The position numbers were made by a program, and so were the translations under genes. Positions 28,151 through 36,110 of a stretch of DNA of 64,000 nucleotides are shown here, piece after piece. Numbering within the stretch: position 1 is the stretch's first letter; each line of letters begins with the position of its first letter. Under the pieces are notes generated by a model, which worked only from the letters and a program-made list of their open reading frames with translations, made no database searches and was not told the origin of the DNA. This DNA is from Tenericutes bacterium MO-XQ (GTDB lineage: Bacteria > Bacillota_I > Bacilli_A > Acholeplasmatales > Acholeplasmataceae). Where the stretch lies: contig CP017948.1 of the NCBI GenBank assembly GCA_002838185.1, positions 992,001 through 1,056,000 of the forward strand, in the 5' to 3' direction.

Positions 28151-28183
28151 GAAAATCCCTTACTATGAGATAGGAGGGATTTT
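28151..28183 (+). terminator. Hairpin terminator containing the ribosome site of the next gene
   Basis: AAAATCCCT pairs with AGGGATTTT and ends in a T-run; the 3' arm contains GGAGGG, the ribosome site of the secreted-protein gene at 28188. The arrangement repeats the one seen before radC. Confidence 0.65.
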
Positions 28184-28187
28184 TTAT

Positions 28188-28814
28188 ATGAAAAAAATTG
28201 TTTTTGGAAGTATGTTATTTTTATGTTTGATGTTTTTAACGCATCAAAGTTATGCGGATTCTAATTATCAATCTTATGAAGAAATCACGATGTCAACCGG
28301 TGAGCTTTTAAGTGATTTTTCATCATCTGATTATAAGGATTACTATAAGAAAGTAAAAAAAAGAAAGTTTTATGGATGGCGTGTTCATACCGTCAATAAA
28401 GATGTCGAAGTTTCTTATATAACAGAAACACTATTTTCCTATTATAACGATGGTTATACTGCAATTGAGTATGAATACAAACTTGATCAAAAAACTACGT
28501 CTAAGGTCAGTTTATCGTCATCTGGGTCGATTGGCATTAAACAAAATGGAACCAAACCGACATTCAAACAAAATCTAGAAGGTTCATTAAGACTTTCTGC
28601 AGATTATACAACAACAGAATCATCAGAAGAGTCTTATACTGTATCATTAAAAGTTGATCCAGGTACACAAGTTGATCTTTATATTTATGGTGAAGGTTTA
28701 ATCACAAATGGGGTTGCAGCTAGATACTTTTTATGGATGAGATCTCATAAAGGTGGTTTTGAGGCGTTTGTTGTAACTACACAATATCAGAGATTAGAGA
28801 AAAAACGTATATGA
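28188..28814 (+). CDS. Secreted Ser/Thr-rich protein of an ABC-linked operon
   Basis: Not recognised. A clear signal peptide (MKKIVFGSMLFLCLMFLTHQSYA, cleavage expected after YA) leads into ~185 secreted residues. The middle (about 105-165) is a run of Ser/Thr-rich alternating strands (KVSLSSSGSIGIK, GSLRLSADYTTTESSEESYTVSL) followed by VDPGTQVDLYIYGEG, a layout reminiscent of the insertion strands of aerolysin-like beta-pore proteins. That comparison is by eye and weak. No cysteine. It heads a four-gene overlapping operon with an anchored protein, an ABC ATPase and a permease. Confidence 0.65.
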   Translation: MKKIVFGSMLFLCLMFLTHQSYADSNYQSYEEITMSTGELLSDFSSSDYKDYYKKVKKRKFYGWRVHTVNKDVEVSYITETLFSYYNDGYTAIEYEYKLDQKTTSKVSLSSSGSIGIKQNGTKPTFKQNLEGSLRLSADYTTTESSEESYTVSLKVDPGTQVDLYIYGEGLITNGVAARYFLWMRSHKGGFEAFVVTTQYQRLEKKRI

Positions 28815-29590
28815 AACAAGCTGTTATATATATCTTTATGAGTATATGTATCGTTTTTATGGTCATTTTAATCAATAAGAATGAAAAGACTTTATCTCCA
28901 AAAGTATTAACTGTAGATACTTATTACAGTTATTTAGATGTCGAGGGTGAATTTCTTTATATTGATTTTTATCTATCAACACAACTTCATCCCTTAACTG
29001 ATATAAAGTCATATGGAAGTACAGTCATTCATGATGAAGATGATGAAAAATCACTTCATTTAACACTAGATAATGTCATTTTTAGACATCAAGAGACCTA
29101 TTTAAACGATACATACTATAAATATACATATGCCTTTGAAATGCCAGTTTTAGGTCATGATTTTGATATATTGGAGTGCTATTTGGAAACCGAACTTACT
29201 AATGGAGTAACATATGATTTTTATATCGGTTCTTTATCTTTAAAAACGGTTGTTGATGATAGTGAGCATTTAAGTTGGACAAGCTTAAGTGGCATCAAAA
29301 AACCAGAATCATATTTATCAAGACTTCATGAAATCACAATTGATTACGAAAAATTAGATATATCAATTTTATCGGTATCAGTGGGATCGCTATATGATGT
29401 TTCATTTGAAGTAAAAGACCATCAAATTATATTAAGTATTCCCTATCAAGCACAACTATTTAATGCCTGTCCAATCACCATTACATTTACAGATTATGAA
29501 GTAGAAGTATTTAACTATTTTATTTATATCAATGACTATGAAGTATTAAAACAATCTGGACAACTCATTTACCATTATGCACTTGATTAA
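28811..29590 (+). CDS. Membrane-anchored extracellular protein of the same operon
   Basis: Not recognised. One N-terminal membrane helix (residues 4-22, AVIYIFMSICIVFMVILIN) anchors about 235 external residues, acidic and probably beta-rich (TVDTYYSYLDVEGEFLYIDFYLSTQL). It overlaps the secreted-protein gene by 4 nt (ATGA) and the ATPase gene by 14 nt, so translation is coupled. An accessory, immunity or assembly role for the secreted partner is possible but not shown. Confidence 0.65.
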   Translation: MKQAVIYIFMSICIVFMVILINKNEKTLSPKVLTVDTYYSYLDVEGEFLYIDFYLSTQLHPLTDIKSYGSTVIHDEDDEKSLHLTLDNVIFRHQETYLNDTYYKYTYAFEMPVLGHDFDILECYLETELTNGVTYDFYIGSLSLKTVVDDSEHLSWTSLSGIKKPESYLSRLHEITIDYEKLDISILSVSVGSLYDVSFEVKDHQIILSIPYQAQLFNACPITITFTDYEVEVFNYFIYINDYEVLKQSGQLIYHYALD

Positions 29591-30131
29591 GTTATGTGAA
29601 GCTAAAAAGCATTATTGTCCAAAAGTATTTAATTTAGTCATTGAGAAAAACGATTTTATTTTAGTGAGCGGTGAAAACGGAAAAGGGAAAACAACATTAA
29701 TTGAACTTATTTTAGGATTTAAACACCCTGATCAAGGCATTATTGACAAAAAGAAGTTAAAGATAGGTTATGTACCTGAAGTGATGATGTTACCACCATT
29801 AATTAAAGCAAGTGAATATTTAGAAACATTATCTAAGGTAAAAAAAGATATGCTTCATGAAGATTTGATTCATTTGTTTAATATTCCACTCTATAAATAT
29901 ATCTATCAACTATCCAAGGGAAATCAACAAAAATTAGCGATTCTTTCAGCATTTATCGGAAAACCTGACTTAATTATATTTGATGAACCATTTTCAGGAC
30001 TTGATGATACAAGTATGAATGATTTGATGATTTATATTAAAAAGAAAGTTGATTCAGGTCTTAGTTTTTTAGTATCAACCCATAAGCCACAACTGTTTAC
30101 TGAGTTAGTGACCAAACGGGTTCATTTATGA
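29577..30131 (+). CDS. Small ABC transporter ATP-binding protein
   Basis: The ATPase of the operon. Walker A SGENGKGKTTL, signature LSKGNQQKL, Walker B LIIFDEPFSGLD and the switch His in VSTHKP are all present. At 184 residues it is shorter than usual (about 210-300), with a compact N-terminus and little after the switch. It resembles export-type ATPases of the ABC-2/bacteriocin class. It overlaps both neighbours and should pair with the downstream membrane protein. Confidence 0.88.
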   Translation: MHLIKLCEAKKHYCPKVFNLVIEKNDFILVSGENGKGKTTLIELILGFKHPDQGIIDKKKLKIGYVPEVMMLPPLIKASEYLETLSKVKKDMLHEDLIHLFNIPLYKYIYQLSKGNQQKLAILSAFIGKPDLIIFDEPFSGLDDTSMNDLMIYIKKKVDSGLSFLVSTHKPQLFTELVTKRVHL

Positions 30132-30799
30132 TTAAGCTTTTATATCTTTCTTATGTTGATCGAAAAAAGCTCATGGTTTTATCAATCTTTGAACTTTTAG
30201 TCATTGGTTTTTTAGTTCTAATTATCTATGAAAAAGATGCGTATTATGACATGATGTTAGAAGAGCTTTATTATTTAACTTATATTCATGATGTATTTAC
30301 ACAAGTGTTTTTAATTGTCAATGCAATGTTTGTTTTATTTTTAGTCATGGATCATGATCAAGCATTTTTAAAACCGTTGATGAGCTATTTTGGAAGATTA
30401 AAGGTAAGTTTTTATAAATATATTTATTTGTTGCTTATCATGATATTTTATAGTGGATTTGTGATGATGTCTTATGTTGTGATTTTAGACATACTAACAC
30501 CTCTTGAAATAAATATTAACATCAATCAAATGCTTTACATGTTTTTAGATATGATGATTTTAATGAATTTCATATTGATTTTAATCAGACACAAATATAA
30601 GAGCTTATCAATTATCATCTTAATGATTTATATCTTTCAAACACTATTTAATGATGCTCTACCGTATAGCTATCAGTATGTTATACCATTTTTTAACATC
30701 CATAAAAACTATCAAATTCTTGAACTTTATTACAAAATATGTTATATTTGTCTTGGTTTTATGATTTATATACGTAAATGCATGAGCTATGAACCATAA
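30128..30799 (+). CDS. ABC-type membrane component (six-helix)
   Basis: A 223-residue hydrophobic protein with about six membrane helices (for example LMVLSIFELLVIGFLVLIIYE, VFTQVFLIVNAMFVLFLVM). It overlaps the ATPase gene by 4 nt, so it is most likely the permease half of the exporter. No family-specific motif was recognised. It is the last gene before the L20-leader promoter. Confidence 0.7.
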   Translation: MIKLLYLSYVDRKKLMVLSIFELLVIGFLVLIIYEKDAYYDMMLEELYYLTYIHDVFTQVFLIVNAMFVLFLVMDHDQAFLKPLMSYFGRLKVSFYKYIYLLLIMIFYSGFVMMSYVVILDILTPLEINININQMLYMFLDMMILMNFILILIRHKYKSLSIIILMIYIFQTLFNDALPYSYQYVIPFFNIHKNYQILELYYKICYICLGFMIYIRKCMSYEP

Positions 30800-30813
30800 A
30801 AACGATTAAATCC

Positions 30814-30842
30814 TTGACATTAACTCATAAATTGAGTATAAT
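30814..30842 (+). promoter_or_regulatory. Strong promoter of the infC-rpmI-rplT operon
   Basis: Perfect TTGACA (30814-30819) and TATAAT (30837-30842) with a 17-nt spacer. Confidence 0.92.
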
Positions 30843-30848
30843 TTAAAA

Positions 30849-31005
30849 GGTAGTGAAAAGAAGAGGTACCCTCTCGCCTGATGGACAAATTCATGGGCAA
30901 AAAAGTCACATTTAAAATTTTTGATTTTAATTGACATTCAAAGTGGGTACTATACGTAACCACTTTTTCTTTTCATAAAAAACATATTATTTTGCGGAGG
31001 TGAAA
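30849..31005 (+). promoter_or_regulatory. infC operon leader with attenuator (L20-leader type)
   Basis: About 155 nt of untranslated leader. AAGTGGGTA and TAACCACTT (30941-30965, G-U pairs) form a terminator-like stem followed by TTTTTCTTTT. In Bacillus the same position holds an L20-binding attenuator. GAAGAGGTACCCTCTCGCC in the first part forms another hairpin. Control by L20 is inferred from operon content and layout, not from a matched fold. Confidence 0.65.
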
Positions 31006-31007
31006 AT

Positions 31008-31541
31008 ATTAAGCAAAATCAAAACAAGAAATCTACTGAATTAGTAAACGAATCGATTCCAAATGTCAAAATTTTATTTATTGACGATGAAGGCACAAAT
31101 CATGGGGTTATTCCAAGAGATCAAGCATTAAAAATCGCAGGTCAAAAAGACTTAGATTTAGTTGTTGTCTCACCGGATTCTAAACCAATGGTTGCAAAAC
31201 TTATGGATTACTCGAAATATCGTTACGATCAACAAAGAAAACTCAGAGAAATGAAGAAGAACCAACGTGTTGTTGATATTAAGGAAATAAGACTAAGTCC
31301 AACCATTGACAAACATGATTTTGACACGAAACTTAAACATGCATTTAAGTTTTTACAAAAAGGTGACAAAGTAAAAATCACCATTCGTTTCTTTGGTAGA
31401 ATGATCACTCATCAAGAAGTTGGAAAAGAAGTGATCAAACGATTTATTGAAGCTGTCGGTGATAAGGCAACAGTTGAATCTTATCCAAAAATGGACGGCC
31501 GCAATATGATCGCTATAATTGCACCAAATCAAACTAACTAA
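31008..31541 (+). CDS. infC: Translation initiation factor IF-3 (ATT start)
   Basis: IF-3 binds the 30S subunit and proofreads the start codon. The reading frame continues well upstream of the first ATG: from 31008 it reads [29 protein letters not shown], which is the conserved N-domain, so the gene must begin there. The start is ATT, with GGAGGTG 5-6 nt upstream; ATT initiation is the well-known self-regulating feature of infC. The C-domain ([18 protein letters not shown]...[12 protein letters not shown]) is complete. Total 177 residues. Confidence 0.93.
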   Translation: MKQNQNKKSTELVNESIPNVKILFIDDEGTNHGVIPRDQALKIAGQKDLDLVVVSPDSKPMVAKLMDYSKYRYDQQRKLREMKKNQRVVDIKEIRLSPTIDKHDFDTKLKHAFKFLQKGDKVKITIRFFGRMITHQEVGKEVIKRFIEAVGDKATVESYPKMDGRNMIAIIAPNQTN

Positions 31542-31559
31542 CAGAAAGGACGTATTCAC

Positions 31560-31760
31560 ATGCCAAAACAAAAGACACATAGTGGATTAAAGAAAAGAAT
31601 TAAAATCACTGGTACTGGTAAATTAAAACGCGGACAAGCATATAAAGGACATTTAGCAGCATCAAAAACAACGAAACAAAATAGACAATTAAGAGGCGAA
31701 ACAAGTGTTCATCCATCAGATGAAAAACGTATTAAATCACTTATTTCGAACCTTAAGTAA
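31560..31760 (+). CDS. rpmI: Ribosomal protein bL35
   Basis: A small basic 50S protein of 66 residues, beginning MPKQKTHSGLKKRIKITGTGKLKRGQAYKGHLAASKTTKQNRQL, characteristic of bL35. AGAAAGGA is upstream. It occupies the canonical place between infC and rplT. Confidence 0.97.
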   Translation: MPKQKTHSGLKKRIKITGTGKLKRGQAYKGHLAASKTTKQNRQLRGETSVHPSDEKRIKSLISNLK

Positions 31761-31776
31761 CAGGAGGAACTAGAAC

Positions 31777-32391
31777 ATGCCAAGAGTTAAGGGTGGAACG
31801 ACAACAAGACGCCGTCGTAAAAAAATATTAAAGTTAGCTAAAGGTTACTTTGGCTCAAAACGTGCTTTATATCGTACAGCTCATGAACAAGTAATGCGTT
31901 CATTAGCATATGCTTATAGAGATAGAAAACAAAGAAAAAGAGAATTCAGAAAATTATGGATTACTCGTATCAATGCAGCTGCAAAATTAAATGGAATGAA
32001 ATATTCTAAGTTAATTCATGGTTTAGCACTTGCAAACGTACAAGTAAACCGTAAAATGTTAGCTGACATTGCAATCAACCAACCTGAAGACTTCAAAGCT
32101 TACTGTGCTTTAGCACAAGCTGCATTAGAAGGTTATATACCTCCAAAGACAGAAGTAAAAGTTGAAGCTAAAAAAGAAGTTAAAAAAGAAGCTCCTAAAG
32201 CTAAGAAGGAAGAACCAGCTAAAGAAGCTGCTCCTAAAGCTAAAAAAGAAGCTCCTAAAAAAGAAAAAGTTGATTATTCAAGTATGCTTGTTACTGAACT
32301 TAAAGAATTATGTTCAGAAAGAAACATTACTGGATACAGCACAATGAGAAAAGCTGAATTAATCGCAGCTTTAGAAGAATCAGATAAATAA
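31777..32391 (+). CDS. rplT: Ribosomal protein bL20 with a C-terminal Rho_N-like extension
   Basis: The first ~120 residues are normal bL20 ([38 protein letters not shown]...[16 protein letters not shown]), an early 50S assembly protein. The usual protein stops near residue 118; this one continues for about 85 residues. Residues ~125-165 are a Lys/Glu/Ala/Pro-rich repeat ([10 protein letters not shown] units), and the last ~38 ([30 protein letters not shown]) match the pattern of a Rho N-terminal/SAP-like helical domain. The frame is open with no stop between. AGGAGG precedes the ATG. Confidence 0.93.
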   Translation: MPRVKGGTTTRRRRKKILKLAKGYFGSKRALYRTAHEQVMRSLAYAYRDRKQRKREFRKLWITRINAAAKLNGMKYSKLIHGLALANVQVNRKMLADIAINQPEDFKAYCALAQAALEGYIPPKTEVKVEAKKEVKKEAPKAKKEEPAKEAAPKAKKEAPKKEKVDYSSMLVTELKELCSERNITGYSTMRKAELIAALEESDK

Positions 32392-32396
32392 AAATG

Positions 32397-32426
32397 TAAA
32401 GAGTGGTATTTACCGCTCTTTTTTTG
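32397..32426 (+). terminator. Terminator after rplT
   Basis: AAAGAGTGGT pairs with ACCGCTCTTT, followed by T-run. A TATAAT box at 32427-32432 directly follows and may drive the next gene. Confidence 0.85.
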
Positions 32427-32451
32427 TATAATTAATGGTAAGGAGAAAGCT

Positions 32452-33909
32452 ATGAAATCCAGATTAATTATTGCACTTACTTTATCCATCTTAATCCTTG
32501 TCTTAATGCCGATTGCCTTAAGTCTCTTTAATATTAGGGGACAAGGTATTTTTATGATATCTGCAATTGTATCATTTGTCTATATTGGTGTTTATGTATT
32601 TGGGGGAATCCCAAAACTCATCATTTATGCGATTTATGGAATTTTGATTGCATTAATTCTATCGGTGCTTCCATATGAGTATCAAATGCCTGTTATTATC
32701 ATTGGGACTATGTTTTTCATCTTAAATCCATTATCAATATTTGAAAAATTCTTAGAGTCTAAGATGAAAGATGAAGATGTCTTACCGATTAGAATTAGCA
32801 TTAGAGGTTCATATTGGCCATTTTTTGAATATCGTAGAGAAATGAAGAACTTCTATCATTTACCACAACAAAAGAAATTGTATACGAAAAAATGGTACTT
32901 ACATGCTAGACAAGCATCCATGATCCTACTTTATACATTAGGTGTTTTTTTATTCATACAACAAATAAATTATATTGCAAATAGGATCGATGATATTAAC
33001 TGGTATAACTTCTTTACTTTATATGCAGTCATTATCGTGTTCTTGCTTGCTTATTTCATCCATTTAAAGGGATTTACATCGACATTTAGAACATTAGGGA
33101 TATCACTATTTCCACCGATTATTTTCATGATCATGATATCAGATTTTCATGATGTATTAAAATATTCTTTAGCTGGATCATTTGTGATTTTTGGCCTTGT
33201 GATCGCAACCATAGAACTCATCAACCTACATAAACGGGTTGCCTATGATAGTTATCACTATTATGATGTTGATGAACAAATGGAAGTTTATGCAAATGCG
33301 CTTTTTGAACCTTTAGTTTATAATGAAACCTTTACTTTATGTGGGCATTATCAAATCAAGATAACCAAAAAAGAATTTAGAAAGCATTTCCAAGATATCT
33401 TGATATATGCTAACTTCTTTCATTTTATTATTACAGCGTATACGATAGATAAAGATGGTGTTCATGTCTATGCTGAGTTTAATAAAAAAGCGTTTAAAAG
33501 AGCTAAGAAATTTAAAACATATTTAGAAACTAAATATAAAACAACAGTGCCACTCGATTTAGTATCTGATCCGGAAAAGACACTTTATGAGGATAAATTC
33601 TTCCATAGACCAGAATATATTATCGCACGAGCTCAAAGACTTGCAGAACTCTTAAAAGAACTAAGTATTGACGCAAGCATCATCATCTCTGTCATTGCTT
33701 ACTTTAAAGATCAAGAACAGATTAAAGCGTTATCTGATGAATATAAAATCACGATCCTACCTACTGTCAAAGTAGAAGGGTATATTACCGTAAGAATTGA
33801 TATCAAAACGATTAATAATGAGTATATGATTGAGACCAAAATTAGAGATTTATTATTAAATCTTTTAATTCAACAAGGACAGTTTGTAAGAATATCTGTG
33901 TATTACTAA
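32452..33909 (+). CDS. Large integral membrane protein with cytosolic C-terminal half
   Basis: Not recognised. Residues 1-265 contain about eight membrane helices (from LIIALTLSILILVLMPIALSLF), interrupted by a basic loop near 110-155. Residues ~270-485 are soluble and mixed alpha/beta, with HRPEYIIARAQRLAELLKELSID as a long helix and no catalytic motif I can name. GGTAAGGAG precedes the ATG and a TATAAT lies 20 nt upstream. It is a single gene ended by a good terminator. Confidence 0.7.
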   Translation: MKSRLIIALTLSILILVLMPIALSLFNIRGQGIFMISAIVSFVYIGVYVFGGIPKLIIYAIYGILIALILSVLPYEYQMPVIIIGTMFFILNPLSIFEKFLESKMKDEDVLPIRISIRGSYWPFFEYRREMKNFYHLPQQKKLYTKKWYLHARQASMILLYTLGVFLFIQQINYIANRIDDINWYNFFTLYAVIIVFLLAYFIHLKGFTSTFRTLGISLFPPIIFMIMISDFHDVLKYSLAGSFVIFGLVIATIELINLHKRVAYDSYHYYDVDEQMEVYANALFEPLVYNETFTLCGHYQIKITKKEFRKHFQDILIYANFFHFIITAYTIDKDGVHVYAEFNKKAFKRAKKFKTYLETKYKTTVPLDLVSDPEKTLYEDKFFHRPEYIIARAQRLAELLKELSIDASIIISVIAYFKDQEQIKALSDEYKITILPTVKVEGYITVRIDIKTINNEYMIETKIRDLLLNLLIQQGQFVRISVYY

Positions 33910-33913
33910 AAAA

Positions 33914-33940
33914 AATAAGTCCATTTTCATGGACTTTTTT
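33914..33940 (+). terminator. Terminator after the 485-aa membrane protein
   Basis: AAGTCCAT pairs with ATGGACTT around TTTC, followed by T6. The next ~125 nt to 34,066 are AT-rich with no gene that I can support. Confidence 0.88.
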
Positions 33941-34066
33941 CATATACATTAAAGATGACATATTACTTATTATATATTATATCACAGCATAATTGTATAT
34001 GCAATTGCTCGATTTTATAAATAGCGTTTAAAAAGATTATAAAGCCATTAATCGTGCGTAAAAAAC

Positions 34067-34095
34067 TTGACATAAAATCAAATCAATGATAAATT
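34067..34095 (+). promoter_or_regulatory. Promoter of the structured RNA
   Basis: Perfect TTGACA (34067-34072) and TAAATT (34090-34095), 17-nt spacer; start expected near 34,102. Confidence 0.8.
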
Positions 34096-34101
34096 AAAAC
34101 T

Positions 34102-34250
34102 ATCCTAGGAAGCAGCCGTGGAACCCAAATCTTTTGATCGGGGGTCATACGATACGGGCGTGAAAGCCAAGCAATTGGAATCCCGAAGTATTGATAAGTT
34201 GACACCCACTTGAACGTATCCCGTTCTCACAGCTTTCTAGGCTTTTTTTT
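34102..34250 (+). ncRNA. Structured non-coding RNA, family not recognised (6S-like layout)
   Basis: A stand-alone transcript of about 149 nt is bounded by a strong promoter and T8. Its two ends pair: CCTAGGAAGC (34104-34113) with GCTTTCTAGG (34232-34241), 10 bp with one G-U. Inside, ATACG (34147) can pair with CGTAT (34215), CGGG (34155) with CCCG (34182), and CCAA-GCAA-TTGG (34167-34178) makes a GNRA tetraloop. No ORF is present and the next gene has its own TATAAT (34268 region). The rod with closed ends resembles 6S RNA, but I could not confirm the family. It is not SRP RNA, tmRNA or RNase P RNA by the motifs I know. Confidence 0.7.
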
Positions 34251-34300
34251 ATGCCTTAAAGATGTTATAATATAGCTAACTTAAAAAAGGAGTTTTTTTT

Positions 34301-35365
34301 ATGGATAAAACTTATGAAGCATTAAAAACATTGTCATTATTACCAGGTGTTCCTGGACAAGAAACTAAAGTTAGACAATATATCAAATCATCATTAGAAG
34401 GACATGCAGATGAGTTTGTTATAGACAACTTAGGATCGCTGATTGCGATCAAGAAAAATGATGGTCCAAAAGTGATGATAGCTGGTCATATGGATGAAGT
34501 TGGTCTACTCGTCACTCAAATTACTAAAGATGGATTTATTAAATTCCAAACACTAGGTGGTTGGTTTTCTCAAGTGATGCTGGCACAAGTATGGGATATT
34601 CATACACCAAAAGGAATCATTACTGCTGTAACAGGTGTTAAACCACCACATATTATACCAGTTGATAAAAGAAAAGAAGCTATTTCTATTGAATCAATGT
34701 ATTTAGATATTGGTGTATCAAACAAAGAAGAAGCATTAGCACTTGGTGTATTACCTGGACAAATGGTTACTCCTCATAGTGAATTTAAAGTCTTAGGAAG
34801 CGGAAAACACCTTTTATCAAAAGCATGGGATAACCGTATTGGTAGCGCTGTTGTTATGGAAGTATTAAAACGCTTAAACCAAGAAAAATGTCCAAATGAA
34901 CTTTTCGCTACATTCACTGTTCAAGAAGAGGTTGGACTAAGAGGTGCTAAGACTTCGAGTTATGTCGTGCATCCAGAAATTGCTATTGCAGTTGATACTG
35001 GTCTTGCTAATGACGTACCTGATGGTGATAAAAATGAACAATCACTAGGTAAAGGTCCACAAATCTTACTTTATGATGGAGGATTAGTTCCTAATCAAAA
35101 TTTAAGAAAATTTGTTGTTGAAGTTGCTAAAGAAGAAGGTATTCCTTATCAAGAAGCATTTATAACAGGTGGTAGAACAGATGCTGGACATATGCATTTA
35201 GCGCATCAAGGAGCTCTTGGATTATCTATAGGTATACCTACACGCTATATGCACTCACATACATCAATTATTCATTATGATGACTATGAAAACACAGTTA
35301 AACTGGTTTTAGCTGTTGTTAAAAAATTAGACAGAAATAAAGTTGATGAATTATTAAATAACTAA
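34301..35365 (+). CDS. M42 family glutamyl/aminopeptidase (copy 2)
   Basis: Second M42 metallo-aminopeptidase of the window, 354 residues. Metal and catalytic motifs: AGHMDEVGLLV, SKAWDNRIGSAV, VQEEVGLRGAKT, AVDTG, and MHSHTSI. It differs from copy 1 in carrying the SKAWDN form and longer loops (KEAISIESMYLDIGVSNKEEA), closer to the YsdC/PepA type. AAAGGAG precedes the ATG. It is monocistronic, with a terminator after it. Confidence 0.93.
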   Translation: MDKTYEALKTLSLLPGVPGQETKVRQYIKSSLEGHADEFVIDNLGSLIAIKKNDGPKVMIAGHMDEVGLLVTQITKDGFIKFQTLGGWFSQVMLAQVWDIHTPKGIITAVTGVKPPHIIPVDKRKEAISIESMYLDIGVSNKEEALALGVLPGQMVTPHSEFKVLGSGKHLLSKAWDNRIGSAVVMEVLKRLNQEKCPNELFATFTVQEEVGLRGAKTSSYVVHPEIAIAVDTGLANDVPDGDKNEQSLGKGPQILLYDGGLVPNQNLRKFVVEVAKEEGIPYQEAFITGGRTDAGHMHLAHQGALGLSIGIPTRYMHSHTSIIHYDDYENTVKLVLAVVKKLDRNKVDELLNN

Positions 35366-35386
35366 ACACCTGAGGGTGTTTTTTTA
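35364..35386 (+). terminator. Terminator after M42 copy 2
   Basis: AACACC pairs with GGTGTT around TGAG, followed by T6. Confidence 0.85.
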
Positions 35387-35396
35387 TTACAAAATT

Positions 35397-35405
35397 TGCT
35401 ATAAT
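35397..35405 (+). promoter_or_regulatory. Extended -10 promoter of rsmD
   Basis: TGCTATAAT is a full extended -10 element, with no convincing -35. Confidence 0.65.
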
Positions 35406-35431
35406 ATGTTTGTGAGTGTGGGGTGAGATTT

Positions 35432-35971
35432 ATGAGAATTATTGCAGGCTATCATAAAGGTAGAGTATTAAAAAGAGTTGGTAAAAAAACAACCAGAGAA
35501 ACAGCTGATATGGTAAAAGAATCGGTTTTTAATATGATCCAAGGCAGATCTTATCATATGGTATTAGATTTGTTTGCTGGATCAGGTGCATATGGCTTAG
35601 AGGCTTTATCAAGAGGTGCCAAATACTTATATGCTGTTGATAGAGATAAAGATGCGATTAAAACTGTTTTTGATAATGCAAAAATGCTTGATGTCACAGA
35701 ACATATGACGATATTACAAAGAGATTACGATCAATTTTTAAAAGGTGTCGGTAACATCTATTTTGATTTAGTTTTTATTGATCCACCATATGATTTTGAA
35801 CTATACGACAAATTACTTGAAGACATGAATGATTTAGTTGAAGAAGATGGTATCCTCGTTGTAGAAACCAAAAAGCAAAACGTGTTAAATGATCAGTATA
35901 AAGACCTTATAAAAACTAAAGAAAAGACATATGGGATTAAAAGAGTCACCATATATCAAAAAATCATATAA
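35432..35971 (+). CDS. rsmD: 16S rRNA (guanine966-N2)-methyltransferase
   Basis: RsmD methylates G966 of 16S rRNA during 30S assembly. The protein begins MRIIAGYHKGRVL, a family signature; VLDLFAGSGAYGLEALSRGA is the SAM motif and FIDPPYDF the catalytic (N/D)PPY motif. I use the ATG at 35432, with GGGGTGA 5 nt before it; a GTG at 35423 in the same frame sits within that ribosome site. The terminator after it has been split off and duplicated by an insertion sequence. Confidence 0.95.
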   Translation: MRIIAGYHKGRVLKRVGKKTTRETADMVKESVFNMIQGRSYHMVLDLFAGSGAYGLEALSRGAKYLYAVDRDKDAIKTVFDNAKMLDVTEHMTILQRDYDQFLKGVGNIYFDLVFIDPPYDFELYDKLLEDMNDLVEEDGILVVETKKQNVLNDQYKDLIKTKEKTYGIKRVTIYQKII

Positions 35972-35994
35972 AAAGGTATCCAAAGGATACCTTA
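35972..35994. repeat. Left copy of a 23-bp duplicated target hairpin
   Basis: This palindromic segment (GGTATCC-AAA-GGATACC with flanking A and T) is repeated exactly at 37699-37721, in the same orientation, directly outside the two IS ends. It is the hairpin of the rsmD terminator, so the IS inserted at a terminator and duplicated it. Confidence 0.85.
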
Positions 35995-36020
35995 CAGACT
36001 GTAGACAAAAACAGTTTTTT

Positions 36021-36057
36021 AAGAAGAATATCTCATTTTGAGATGTTCTTTTTTTGT
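36021..36057. terminator. Hairpin at the left end of the IS
   Basis: AAGAATATCTCA pairs with TGAGATGTTCTT and is followed by T7, giving a possible bidirectional terminator that protects the element from outside transcription. Confidence 0.6.
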
Positions 36058-36110
36058 TTGAGTATAAAAAACAGAGTTTTTCACTCAATTCCAGTCAAAT
36101 CGCAGATATA

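Noticed and set aside
32162-32347. Lys/Leu-only frame inside rplT
   Set aside because: It is an off-frame reading of the KKEAPKA repeats of the L20 tail.
34102-34250. AGGAAGCAGCC looks like the conserved SRP RNA motif
   Set aside because: The flanking GGTCAGG and the GGAA-loop hairpin of SRP RNA are missing, and the pairing of the two ends gives another shape.
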